The position numbers were made by a program, and so were the translations under genes. The notes under the pieces are model-generated. The model was not told where the DNA came from and did not search any database. It saw only the letters and a program-made list of their open reading frames with translations. Shown here in pieces: positions 7,820 to 15,773 of a stretch of 35,478 nucleotides of DNA; position 1 is the stretch's first letter; each line of letters starts with the position of its first letter. Origin of the DNA: Betaproteobacteria bacterium (GTDB taxonomy: Bacteria; Pseudomonadota; Gammaproteobacteria; Burkholderiales; WYBJ01); the NCBI GenBank assembly GCA_009377585.1, contig WHTS01000062.1, forward strand, positions 1-35,478, written 5' to 3'.

Positions 7820-8191
7820 TCAGCGGCGGCTGTCGGCGAAGACTCGCTCCACGCGGTAAAGCACATCCTGCAGCGTCGTATACGCCAGCGCCAGACCGAT
7901 GCCGATACCGATGAAATTGCGCACCATGTCGGCAGGATCGAACTGGCGGTAGCCGGTCATGCCCTGAATGTATTCGAGCGCGACGCCCATCGCGCCGAAG
8001 CCCGCGGCGAAAGCCCAGCGGCGGCGTGTGCCGCGATGGATCTGCGCAAACCAGATCATGAGCCAGAAGTACGCGACGATGTGCCCCACGTCGAACACGT
8101 CCGGCAAGTCGACGGGTCGCGGCGGCGCGGCGAGCGAAAGATAGATCACGAGCAGCACGAAGCCGATGCCGAGCGCGCTCCACAGCCGCAC
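7820..8191 (-). CDS. VanZ-like family protein
   Basis: A 123-residue membrane protein with four predicted transmembrane helices: WSALGIGFVLLVIYLSLA, VGHIVAYFWLMIWFAQI, WAFAAGFGAMGVALEYIQG and VRNFIGIGIGLALAYTTL. The VanZ pattern is visible as D..GHIVAYF, then ALEYIQG, then RQFDPADMVRNFIG. The family is named after a teicoplanin-resistance protein, but chromosomal members like this have no assigned role. The start codon is a GTG at 8191 with no strong ribosome site. It lies 96 bases downstream of egtB on the same strand and may be co-transcribed. Confidence 0.85.
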   Translation of the reverse strand: MRLWSALGIGFVLLVIYLSLAAPPRPVDLPDVFDVGHIVAYFWLMIWFAQIHRGTRRRWAFAAGFGAMGVALEYIQGMTGYRQFDPADMVRNFIGIGIGLALAYTTLQDVLYRVERVFADSRR

Positions 8192-8287
8192 GTAGCGCAG
8201 GGGCCGGACTTCGCCAGCCGTTGCAGAAGAACAGGTATCGATCGGCCGTCGCTCCCAGCCTTCGGGCCGCGTCGCGCCGCGCCCGCC

Positions 8288-9574
8288 TCAGCCGGGATCG
8301 CGCGCGAGCCGTACGCCGCTGAATTGCCAGCGCGCATCCGGGGGGAAGAAATTACGGTACGTCGATCGGATATGCCGTTCGGGTGTGACGCAGGAGCCGC
8401 CGCGCAGCACGTACTGGTTGCACATGAACTTGCCGTTGTATTCGCCGACCGCGCCCGGCGCGGACCGGTAGCCGGGATAGGGCGCGTAGCTGCTTTGCGT
8501 CCACTCCCACACGTCGCCGTAGAGCTGCGAGAAGCCTGCTTGCGGATCGGTGCGCGGCGCCAGCGGATGCAGCGCGCCGCTGTCGCAGAAATTGCCTTCG
8601 ACCGGCAGGTGGGCCGCCGCCACCTCCCATTCGAACTCGGTCGGCAGCCGCGCGCCCGCCCAGCGCGCATACGCATCGGCCTCGAAATAGCTCAGGTGGC
8701 ACACCGGCGTGCTCGGCTCGATCGGGACCAAACCGTGCAGCGTGTAGTCGAACCAGCGGCCGTCGCGACACTCCCAATAAAGCGGCGCGCGCCAGTCGTT
8801 GGCCTGCACCGCATCCCAGCCCATCGACAGCCACAGCTCCGGACGGCGGTAACCGTCGTCCTCGATGAAAGCGAGATATTCGCCGTAGGTCACCGGGTGC
8901 GACGCGAGCGAGAAATCCCGCAGCAGCACCGCATGCCGCGGTCCTTCGTTGTCGAATGCGAAGCCGTTGCCGTCGTGGCCGACCTCGCAGGTACCACCTG
9001 CAATCGACGTCCAGGCGCGCTTGCGCGCGTGGACCGGCGTGAGCGGCCAGCGTTCGCGATACGCCGGCGCGAGCGGATTGCGCGCCAGCAGGTGTTTCAC
9101 GTCGGTGAGGATCAGCTCCTGATGCTGCTCCTCGTGGTTGATGCCGAGCGTGACCAGGTCGATGAAAGCCTGTTGCATGCCGGTTCGCGTGGCGAGCAGC
9201 TCGCCCATGCGCTGATCCACGTGCGCGCGATAAGCAAGCACTTCGTCCAGCGCGGGCCGGGTCAGCATGCCGCGCTGCGGGCGCGGGTACTTGTCGCCGA
9301 CCGTGTTGTAGTAGGAGTTGAACAGCACGCGAAATGCGCCCTGGAACGGCTTGAAGCCGCGGTAGTAGCGTTCGAGCAGGAACGTTTCGAAAAACCACGT
9401 GGTGTGCGCGAGATGCCATTTCACCGGGCTCGCATCCGGCATCGACTGCACCACGCAGTCCTCCGCCGACAGCGGCTGCGCAAGCGCTTCGGATCCCTGG
9501 CGTGCGGCTGCGTATAGCTCGGCGAGCGATTGCGCGCGGATGCGGGGTTGGCGGGCTGTGCGGGTGCGTGCCAT
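8288..9574 (-). CDS. egtB: Ergothioneine biosynthesis protein EgtB (sulfoxide synthase)
   Basis: EgtB is a non-heme iron enzyme that joins a thiol donor (gamma-glutamylcysteine or cysteine) to hercynine with O2, giving the sulfoxide precursor of ergothioneine. From ATG 9574 it has 428 residues, the usual length. The N-terminal DinB-like domain supplies the three-His iron site: a His in KWHLAHTTWFFET (probably His57) plus His147 and His151 in the HX3HXE motif NHEEQHQE. The C-terminal formylglycine-enzyme-like (SUMF1) domain has TPVCHLSYFEADAYARWAGARLPTEFEWE and ends in RGGSCVTPERHIRSTYRNFFPPDARWQFSGVRLA. ATG 9574 has AAAGGA at the right distance; an in-frame ATG at 9595 is possible. No egtD (hercynine synthase) lies in the window. 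Confidence 0.96.
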   Translation of the reverse strand: MARTRTARQPRIRAQSLAELYAAARQGSEALAQPLSAEDCVVQSMPDASPVKWHLAHTTWFFETFLLERYYRGFKPFQGAFRVLFNSYYNTVGDKYPRPQRGMLTRPALDEVLAYRAHVDQRMGELLATRTGMQQAFIDLVTLGINHEEQHQELILTDVKHLLARNPLAPAYRERWPLTPVHARKRAWTSIAGGTCEVGHDGNGFAFDNEGPRHAVLLRDFSLASHPVTYGEYLAFIEDDGYRRPELWLSMGWDAVQANDWRAPLYWECRDGRWFDYTLHGLVPIEPSTPVCHLSYFEADAYARWAGARLPTEFEWEVAAAHLPVEGNFCDSGALHPLAPRTDPQAGFSQLYGDVWEWTQSSYAPYPGYRSAPGAVGEYNGKFMCNQYVLRGGSCVTPERHIRSTYRNFFPPDARWQFSGVRLARDPG

Positions 9575-9895
9575 CGGGAGTCCTTTCGCGTTCATAAGGC
9601 GCTATCGATTGCGCTTGCCGCCTGCTCGGGCAACGGCCTGGGGGTGCCGGTCCGCCCGATTATTACCCAAAACTTCGTGCCCGGTCACTGCGACGAAGTA
9701 CGCCGGTGCTCGGCTCGGTCGACGCATGCTTGCTTGCGCGCAATGTTTGCGCGTGCGATGCAGCGAACTCGCAAGCCAATCGCCCAAGGCTGCAAGGCAC
9801 GTGCCCGATCGGTGCAGGGGGTCGCATGACTTCGCGCTGCGCTCGCACGGCCGCGAATGCGGGCTTAGAATGCATACAAGCCAACCTGCGCCGAA
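9575..9895. other. Gene-free spacer between divergent egtB and nitrile hydratase genes
   Basis: About 320 bases without a convincing gene. Open frames here run on both strands but lack ribosome sites and recognisable sequence. It should hold the egtB promoter on the minus strand and the promoter of the nitrile-hydratase-like operon on the plus strand. TAGAAT at 9866-9871 (5 of 6 to TATAAT), about 25 bases before the first gene, is a candidate -10, but no good -35 is visible. Confidence 0.4.
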
Positions 9896-10219
9896 ATGCC
9901 AATGACAGCCGTACACGATCTCGGCGGGCAACCCGCCGGACCTATCGACCGTGCCGAGCACGAGCCGACCCTGTTCGACCAGCGCATCGATGCGATGATT
10001 CGCCTGCTTACCCACCCGAGCCGCGCCGTGTTCACGGTCGATGCCATGCGCCGTTCGATCGAAAGCCATTCGTCCCAGGAGTACTTCGGGCTCACCTACT
10101 ACGAGAAGTGGCTGCATGCGATCCGGCGGCTCACCCTCGAGCAGGGCGTGATCAGCGAAGCGGAGCTCGCGCGCAAGCTCGACCAATTGCGCCACCGTTC
10201 CCCGGCTGGCAAGCCGTGA
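9896..10219 (+). CDS. Nitrile hydratase beta subunit, N-terminal half as a separate protein
   Basis: A 107-residue protein equal to the helical N-terminal domain of nitrile hydratase beta subunit, or the matching small subunit of thiocyanate hydrolase and toyocamycin-type nitrile hydratases. Diagnostic text is VDAMRRSIESHSSQEYFGLTYYEKWLHAIRRL, followed by TLEQGVISEAELARKLDQL. The YYEKWL-x-A-x-x-x-L pattern belongs to true beta subunits rather than to the beta-like activator proteins. The normal beta subunit is about 220 residues; here the SH3-like half is encoded by the next gene. The last codons overlap that gene as GTGA, so translation is coupled. The start is ATG 9896, with another ATG at 9902. 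Confidence 0.85.
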   Translation: MPMTAVHDLGGQPAGPIDRAEHEPTLFDQRIDAMIRLLTHPSRAVFTVDAMRRSIESHSSQEYFGLTYYEKWLHAIRRLTLEQGVISEAELARKLDQLRHRSPAGKP

Positions 10220-10503
10220 ACGAACGCTTCGCCCCAGGCGCGCGTGTGCGGGTGCGCTCGGCCCAGCCGCCCGGCCATTGCCGCACGCCCGCCTATTTGC
10301 GCGGCAAGCGCGGCACCGTGGTGTGCCTGCACGGGAGCTTTCGCGATCCCGAGAAGCTCGCGTATCACAAGCCGGGTTTGCCGCGCCAAGCACTCTACAT
10401 GGTGCGCTTCGACTATCTCGAGCTGTGGCCCGAGCGCAGATCCGCGGGCTCGGCCGCGATGTGCGCGGACCTCTACCAGCACTGGCTCGAGCCCGACGCC
10501 TGA
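10216..10503 (+). CDS. Nitrile hydratase beta subunit, C-terminal SH3-like half as a separate protein
   Basis: A 95-residue protein equal to the C-terminal SH3-like barrel of nitrile hydratase beta. Family markers are FAPGARVRVRSAQPPGHCRTPAYLRGKRGTVV, where GH-x-R-x-P-x-Y-x-R-G-x-x-G is the hallmark, then HGSF-x-x-P and LYMVRFDYLELWPE near the end. The start is a GTG that overlaps the previous stop by four bases (GTGA), an arrangement for equimolar synthesis. Together with the previous gene it makes one complete beta chain in two pieces. The alpha gene follows 20 bases downstream. Alternative reading: a single ancestral beta gene split by mutation. The precise overlap and intact ends argue for a functional three-subunit enzyme. 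Confidence 0.87.
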   Translation: MNERFAPGARVRVRSAQPPGHCRTPAYLRGKRGTVVCLHGSFRDPEKLAYHKPGLPRQALYMVRFDYLELWPERRSAGSAAMCADLYQHWLEPDA

Positions 10504-10523
10504 TCGATTCACGGAGAGCATCC

Positions 10524-11171
10524 ATGGCGCATGCACACGCGCACGATCACGATCACGACCAAGCCGATCCGCACGCCCCGATCGAACAGCATGCGGACTA
10601 CCGGCCGGAATCGTTGCTGCTGGAGCAGGCGTTGCGCGAGCTCCTGATCGAGAACAACGTCTTCACCGCCGCCGACATCCAGCGCCAGATCGAGGATACC
10701 GAGTCGCACAATCCCGGCCTGGGCGCGAAGGTCGTGGCGCATGCCTGGGTGAATCCCGACTTCAAGGCGCGGCTGCTGGCCGATCCTAAGCCCGCGCTGA
10801 CAGCGTTCGGAGTCGACGTGTCGAACTCGCCCGAGCTCAAGGTGGTCGAGAACACAGAAGGCGTGCATCACATGATCGTCTGCACCCTGTGTTCCTGCTA
10901 CCCCAAGATGCTGCTGGGGATTCCGCCGGCCTGGTACAAGAGCCGCGAGTACCGCTCGCGTGCGGTGATCGAGCCGCGCGCGGTGCTCGAGGAGTTCGGC
11001 TGCGAAGTGCCGGACGATGTCGAAGTGCGCGTGGTCGACAGCACGGCCGACCTGCGTTATTTCGTGTTGCCGAAGCGTCCGGCCGCAACCGAGGGGTTCA
11101 GCGAAGCGCGCCTGGCGGAGCTCGTCAACCGCGATTCGATGATCGGCGTTTCGTTCGCGCGCGAGCTCTGA
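10524..11171 (+). CDS. Nitrile hydratase alpha subunit, Co-type (or thiocyanate-hydrolase-like gamma subunit)
   Basis: A 215-residue catalytic subunit. The metal claw VCTLCSC is at residues 119-125 (Cys120, Cys123, Ser124, Cys125). Thr within the motif is typical of cobalt enzymes, where the second and third Cys become sulfinic and sulfenic acids. Other family text is GAKVVAHAWVNPDFKARLL, GIPPAWYKSREYRSRAVIEPR and VRVVDSTADLRYFVLP. The N-terminus carries a His/Asp run, HAHAHDHDHD, resembling the thiocyanate hydrolase gamma subunit. The residue after CSCYP is Lys rather than the Trp I recall in nitrile hydratases. The enzyme hydrates nitriles to amides, or hydrolyses thiocyanate; the sequence does not settle which. 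ATG 10524 follows CGGAGAG. No amidase or activator gene adjoins it. Confidence 0.92.
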   Translation: MAHAHAHDHDHDQADPHAPIEQHADYRPESLLLEQALRELLIENNVFTAADIQRQIEDTESHNPGLGAKVVAHAWVNPDFKARLLADPKPALTAFGVDVSNSPELKVVENTEGVHHMIVCTLCSCYPKMLLGIPPAWYKSREYRSRAVIEPRAVLEEFGCEVPDDVEVRVVDSTADLRYFVLPKRPAATEGFSEARLAELVNRDSMIGVSFAREL

Positions 11172-11237
11172 TAGCGGCGCGGTCGGTCTGCGATCGCGCT
11201 GAGCGCGCCCAGCGGCATTGGCCGTTGCGCGCGCGGC

Positions 11238-11243
11238 TATAAT
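11238..11243 (+). promoter_or_regulatory. Candidate -10 element for the racemase-like gene
   Basis: A perfect TATAAT lies 27 bases before ATG 11271. No convincing -35 is present at 16-18 bases; TTGGCC at 11218-11223 is only 14 bases away. It suggests that the racemase-like gene can be transcribed apart from the nitrile-hydratase-like genes. Confidence 0.4.
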
Positions 11244-11270
11244 CGATCGCTATCGGCAAGGGACACCGGC

Positions 11271-12050
11271 ATGTACGGCTGGCGTGGCAGGATCGGATTG
11301 CTCGTGCCCTCCATCAATACGACGATGGAGACCGAGTTCTGGCGCATCGCACCCGAAGGCGTGTCGGTGCACTCGGCGCGCATATCGGGCGGACGCCACG
11401 GCACGCCGGAGGAGCTGCGCGGCATGGAGTCCGCCAGCAAGAATGCCGCACGCGACGTGGCGATGGTCGAACCCGACGTGGTCGTGTACGGCTGCACCAG
11501 CGGCAGCTTTTTCGAAGGCCCGGCGTGGAACGAGAAGATCTGCGCGCAGCTCACCGAGATCACGCATGCCCCGACCGTGACGACCGCGGGCGCGATGGCC
11601 GAGTGCCTGCGCGCCGGCGGGCACAGGAAAGTCGCGGTCGTCACACCTTATGTCGAGCTCACCAACGAGCGGCTGAAGGAGTTCCTGCGCGCATTCGATA
11701 TTCGCGTGACGCACCTCGGCACCTTCGATATGCTGGACATGTTCGATCACGCCAAGATCCTGCCGGAAGAAATCTATCGCAAGGTGAAGGCGTCGGACAG
11801 CGACGAGGCCGAAGCGCTATTCGTCGCCTGCACCCAGCTGCGAGCGCTGGAAGTGCTCGACAGGCTCGAGCGCGATCTCGGCAAGCCCGTGTACTCCGCG
11901 ATCCAGGCCACCGCGTGGCAAGCCTACGCCGTCATGGGCGTGGATCCGCAGATCGCCGACTGCGGCAGCCTGCTGCGCAAGCTGTCCGAGCCGGGCGCAT
12001 TGAAGCGCGCGGGGTCGGCGCAGGGGCAGCGCATGCGAGAGTCCGCCTGA
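11271..12050 (+). CDS. Asp/Glu racemase superfamily protein, maleate cis-trans isomerase/arylmalonate decarboxylase-like
   Basis: A 259-residue cytoplasmic protein of the two-cysteine Asp/Glu racemase superfamily. The N-terminus GRIGLLVPSINTTMETEFWRI is the form seen in maleate isomerases and arylmalonate decarboxylases. Both catalytic Cys positions are filled: Cys75 in VYGCTSGSF and Cys187 in FVACTQLRAL, which favours isomerase or racemase chemistry over the single-Cys decarboxylases. TTAGAMAECLRAGGHRKVAVVTPY is the hinge region. The likely substrate is a small dicarboxylate or related acid, not determined. AAGGGA precedes the ATG by seven bases. It follows the nitrile-hydratase-like operon by 99 bases, behind its own -10-like element, and is followed by an unknown gene. 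Confidence 0.88.
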   Translation: MYGWRGRIGLLVPSINTTMETEFWRIAPEGVSVHSARISGGRHGTPEELRGMESASKNAARDVAMVEPDVVVYGCTSGSFFEGPAWNEKICAQLTEITHAPTVTTAGAMAECLRAGGHRKVAVVTPYVELTNERLKEFLRAFDIRVTHLGTFDMLDMFDHAKILPEEIYRKVKASDSDEAEALFVACTQLRALEVLDRLERDLGKPVYSAIQATAWQAYAVMGVDPQIADCGSLLRKLSEPGALKRAGSAQGQRMRESA

Positions 12051-12087
12051 GCGGCTGCGACTCGCCTGCCGGGGAACGAGCAACGCC

Positions 12088-12600
12088 ATGATCTTCATGA
12101 GCCAGAGCGGGCTCACCGATCCCGCGCGCGAATCCGATTGGGATGCCTGGTACCTCGAGCACCTGCGCGTCATGGTCTCGGTTGAGGGGGTGGCGTCGGC
12201 ACAGCGTTTCAAGACCGCGTCACCCGGCCATCCGCCTTCGACCGCGATGTACAGCATGCAATCGGGCGCCGTGTTCCAGGACCCGTATTACCTGAGCGTT
12301 CGCGGGCTGGGTGAATTCCTGCCGCTCATCGATCGTCGTTACTACCGGCGCAATCTCTTCGCCGGCCTCGATCTGGCGCCGGCGGTCGCACCCGGCCAGG
12401 TCATGCTGATCTGGGACGCTGCCGAGCCACGTGCAGAGCCGGGCGTCGACTTCAGGTGGCTCGAAGCGGTCGCGGTGGACAAGTCGACGCCGTATCGCGG
12501 CATCGCGGTGATCCCGGCCGAGCGCGCCGCTGCATGGTCGGACCGTGGCGATATCGCATGCTACGTTCCGGTCACGCGCCTATTCCACAAGGATACGTAG
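12088..12600 (+). CDS. Hypothetical protein, possible dimeric alpha/beta-barrel (EthD-like) fold
   Basis: A 170-residue soluble protein that I cannot assign. MIFMSQSGLTDPARESDWDAWYLEHLRVMVSVEGVASAQRF has the strand-then-helix pattern of EthD/DUF4286-type proteins (D-WYLEHLR...GV-SAQRF). A second half with a similar beginning, VMLIWDAAEPRAEPG, suggests two ferredoxin-like repeats. It has no signal peptide or membrane segment. The start at 12088 has GGGGA about twelve bases upstream; ATG 12097 is an alternative. It lies 37 bases after the racemase-like gene and probably shares its transcript. The fold proposal is inference. Confidence 0.7.
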   Translation: MIFMSQSGLTDPARESDWDAWYLEHLRVMVSVEGVASAQRFKTASPGHPPSTAMYSMQSGAVFQDPYYLSVRGLGEFLPLIDRRYYRRNLFAGLDLAPAVAPGQVMLIWDAAEPRAEPGVDFRWLEAVAVDKSTPYRGIAVIPAERAAAWSDRGDIACYVPVTRLFHKDT

Positions 12601-12617
12601 CGCCAACTGCGGGAAGG

Positions 12618-12706
12618 TATCCCTCACTCCCATCCCCTCTCCGGAAGGCGCCCCAAGGGAGGGGGCACGCCGTGCTGAAAGCGGTTGTCCGCCACTTTCC
12701 GGATTG
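12618..12706. repeat. Dispersed GC-rich intergenic repeat, copy A
   Basis: The gap between the hypothetical gene and the Bug receptor contains CCCTCACTCCCATCCCCTCT, then an imperfect hairpin (pyrimidine arm near 12634, purine arm ending near 12665). A second small stem GCGG-TTGT-CCGC (12681-12692) follows, with TTTCCGGAT after it. The same order (CCCTCAC..., CCCCTCTCC hairpin, AGCGGC/GCCGC hairpin, CCGGA) occurs at 27195-27270, so this is a dispersed non-coding repeat. Both copies end just upstream of the ribosome site of the next gene. Confidence 0.6.
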
Positions 12707-12729
12707 TTGACAAAGGGAGGTCGATTCGA

Positions 12730-13708
12730 ATGGTTCGCTGTTGGAAATGCACGATCGTGGCGCTCGCGGCTGCGGCGCTGAACGGATTTTTTTCGGGGCA
12801 GGTGCTGGCGGCGTACCCCGCCAAGCCGATCCGCTTCGTCGTGCCGTGGCCGCCCGGAGGCGGCGCGGACATCATGTCGCGGCTCATCAACCAGCCGCTC
12901 GGCGAAGCGCTCGGCCAGCAGGTGATCATCGACAATCGCGGCGGGGCGGCCGGCAACATCGGCGCAGAGCTCGCGGCCAAGTCCCCGCCCGACGGCCACG
13001 CCATCGTGTTCGCCTACTCCGGCACGCATTCGATCAATCCGCACATCTATCGCAAGATGCCGTTCAAGCAGAGCGATCTCGCGCCGGTGATTCAGCTCGC
13101 CGCGGTGCCGCAGGTGGTCGTGGTGCATCCCTCGCTGCCGGTGAAGAGTCTCCGCGATCTGATCGCGGTGGTGAAGGCGCGGCCCGGACAGCTCACCTAT
13201 GCCTCCAGCGGCAACGGCGCGATCAATCACCTCGCCGGGGAGCTCTTCAAGATGCGAACCGGGACCGACATCGTGCACGTGCCCTACAAGGGCGCCGCGC
13301 CTTCGATCATCGGCCTGCTGTCCGGAGAGGTGCATCTGCTGTTTGCTTCCATTCCCTCGGCGCTGTCGCAGATTCGCAGCGGGCGTGTTCGAACGCTCGC
13401 TGTTTCCACGGCCCAGCGCAATCCCACCCTGCCCGACGTCCCGACGTTGAGCGAGGCCGGTGTTCCCGGCTACGACGCCGCCTCGTGGTACGGGCTGTTC
13501 GCTCCCGCGGAAGTCCCGAAACCGGGTGCTCGACCGGCTCGGACAGGAGCTCGTGCGCGTCATGGCCGAGAGTGACGTGCGCGCGAAGTTCGAGACCGAC
13601 GGCTTCCGGCCGGTCGGCAGCACGCCCGAAGAATTCGCGCGCTTCGTTCCCGCCGAGATCGGAAAGTGGGCAAAAACGATCAAGGCCGCCGGCATCCGGG
13701 CGCAGTAG
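12730..13708 (+). pseudogene. Tripartite tricarboxylate transporter receptor (Bug family), frameshifted
   Basis: Bug proteins are periplasmic solute receptors of about 320 residues. From ATG 12730 (after AAAGGGAGG) there is a signal peptide ending near QVLAA, then the hallmark YPAKPIRFVVPWPPGGGADIMSR, HVPYKGAAPSIIGLLSGEV and LPDVPTLSEAGVPGYD. In this frame the protein departs from the family after APAEVPKP and stops at 13575. The normal end (VLDRLGQELVRVMAESDVRAKFETDGFRPVGSTPEEF) continues in another frame to 13708. One extra base in the GGG at 13524-13526 explains it exactly, since CCGGTGCTCGAC would read Pro-Val-Leu-Asp. It is real decay or a homopolymer sequencing error. No TctA/TctB membrane genes adjoin. 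Confidence 0.85.
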
Positions 13709-13793
13709 CGGCTTCGCCGAGCGCTACCGGCGAACCAGGGCAGCCTGGGCATCGAGAAGGCGAATGCGCACGAGCCGAGAGTCGAGACTTAGC

Positions 13794-15773
13794 TCAACGC
13801 GAACGTCCGACGGGCGCGTGGCGCGTTTTCTCAGCGAGCTGCGCGACCAGTTCGGTGACCTGGCGAGGATGGAAAGGCTTGGCGAGGTGCGGGATGCCGC
13901 TGCGCTTGAGGAAGCCTGCGACGTTGGGCGAAAGCGTGTCGCCGGTGATGAATGCCAGACGCGTGACGAGCTCCGGGTGTTGCTCGCAGAGCATCTCGTA
14001 GAACATGGCGCCGTCCATGCCGGGCATGCGCATATCGCTCAATACGAAATGGTAGTCGACTTCCGCCACGCACCGCAGCGCGGACTCCCCGGAGGCGGCG
14101 ATATCCACCTCGTGACCTGCAAGCTCCAGGATTTCACACAGCAGACTGGCTATCTCGCTCTCGTCGTCGACCACCAACACCCGATAGCTCGGGACTGAGC
14201 TCGCGTCGCTTTCCGCACTCGCAGCGACGCGCTGGGCATGGCGACCCGCTGGAAGTTGAACCAAAAACAGCGCTCCGCCTTGCGCCGACGCGTGAGCGCT
14301 GATGCGCCCGCCGTGCGCGGCCACGATGTCGCGGCAGATGGCCAGCCCCAAGCCGGTGCCGCCATCCACCGCCTTGGTGGTGAAGAAGCGCTCGAATATG
14401 CGCTCGCGCAGCTCCGGTGCGATACCGGGTCCGGAGTCGGCCACCGAGATCTCCACCGTGTCCTGGGTGTCGTTCAAGCGGGTGCTGATCACGAGTTGCC
14501 TCGGCGCGGCACTGTCCTGCATCGCCGTGGCTGCATTGAGCACCAGGTTGAGGACGACCTGGCTCAACTGATGCGGATCGCCCTTCACCGTGACATCCGG
14601 ATGCGCGTGCTCGATGATCAGGGAAACATCGTGCTCGCGCAGAACGTGCGTGCTCAGGTCGAGCGCGGACTCGACGACCTGAGTGAGGGCGAAGTGCTCG
14701 GTCTTGCGCGGCCCGTATCGCGATTGATCGAGAAATGCGCTGACGATTGCCGCGCAACGCTCGGCCGCACGCAAGATCGCGTTCAGCCTCGCCTGCGGTC
14801 TTTCGGCACTAAGCTCGTCCTCGAGCAGCTTCGCTTGCGATACCACCACCGACAGTGGATTGCGCAGCTCATGCGAGATGCCGGCTGCCAAGGTGCCGAG
14901 CACGCTCAGCCGTTCGCTTCGATGGAGCGTCTGGCGCTGGCGCTCGAGCTCCGCTTGCGCGCGCTGCCGCTCGCTCAGCTCGCGCACGCACGCACGCGGT
15001 GAACAGGCGCCGCTCGCGCAAGGCAATCTCGACGAGCGAAATCTCGATCGGGATGATCGTGCCGTCGGCGCACGCTCCGAGCGTTTCGAAGCGCTGGCCC
15101 GATCGCTCGAACAGGGCGCGCGAGCGCAGCCCCGAGGCATCGGCTGCCACCGCATGATTCTTATCGCTCGTATGCAGCAGCTCGCCGACGGATCGTCCCA
15201 GCGCCTGCGCCCGGGTATAGCCGAATATCTGTTCCGCCGCCGGATTGAATTCGACAATGCGCCCGTCCTCCTCGGCAGTGATGAAGCACTCGAGGGAATG
15301 CTCGACGATTGCCGAGCGCAACTGCTCGCTCTCCTGAAGCTGATTCTGCATGCGCTTGAGCGGCGTGATGTCCAGACTGAAGGTGAGCACGTGCGTGACC
15401 GTGCCTTGCTGGTCGAGGATCGGAACCTTGGTCGACCACAACACCAGGCTGCCGCCGTGCTGGTCGGGATATGTGACCTCGTAGAACGGCAGCGCCTTTC
15501 CGCTCCCAAATACCTCGCGATTGCGCTCATCGGGCCCGGGGCCGAAAAACCCGCCGAACGCCTCCGCCGACGTTCGCCCGATCACTTGGTCGGCCGTGGC
15601 CCCCCACCGCTGCAGGTAGTTGCGATTCACGATGCAATAGCGCAACGCCCGGTCCTTGACGTGCAAGGTGCCTGGCAACAGATCGAGCAACGCCTGCAGG
15701 ATCGGATCGGACCGTCCAGACGCAACGGTGAGCTTTCTGGCGTGAATGCGGCCGTGGTCGAATTGGGCGTCAT
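13794..15773 (-). pseudogene. PAS-PAS hybrid histidine kinase with receiver domain, interrupted by frameshifts
   Basis: Read along the minus strand, the gene encodes MTPNSTTAAFTPESSPLRLDG from ATG 15773. A PAS domain follows (DLLPGTLHVKDRALRYC...), then a second PAS (IVEHSLECFITAEEDGRIVEFNPAAEQIFGY), HisKA (GISHELRNPLSVV near 14880) and HATPase (VADSGPGIAPELRERIFERFFTTK; GGTGLGLAI). The C-terminal receiver has RVLVVDDE, phospho-Asp in VLSDMRMPGMDG and Lys in HLAKPF. The parts are in different frames. Between the second PAS and HisKA a GTGC unit is present three times (14984-14995); two copies would restore RLFTACVRELSERQ. Near the start a CGATC unit is duplicated (15699-15710); one copy would join RLDG to PILQALLD. 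Without the second event, a TTG at 15690 could start the PAS frame. No partner regulator gene is adjacent. Confidence 0.85.

Noticed and set aside
8036-9517. A 493-codon plus-strand frame opposite egtB
   Set aside because: Shadow of egtB, rich in Arg/His/Val with no domain. The EgtB catalytic motifs on the minus strand are intact.
9602-10525. A 307-codon minus-strand open frame across the egtB-nitrile hydratase gap
   Set aside because: It lies antisense to the two beta-half genes, which have clear family motifs and a GTGA junction. The frame itself is Arg/Ser-rich with no recognisable domain.
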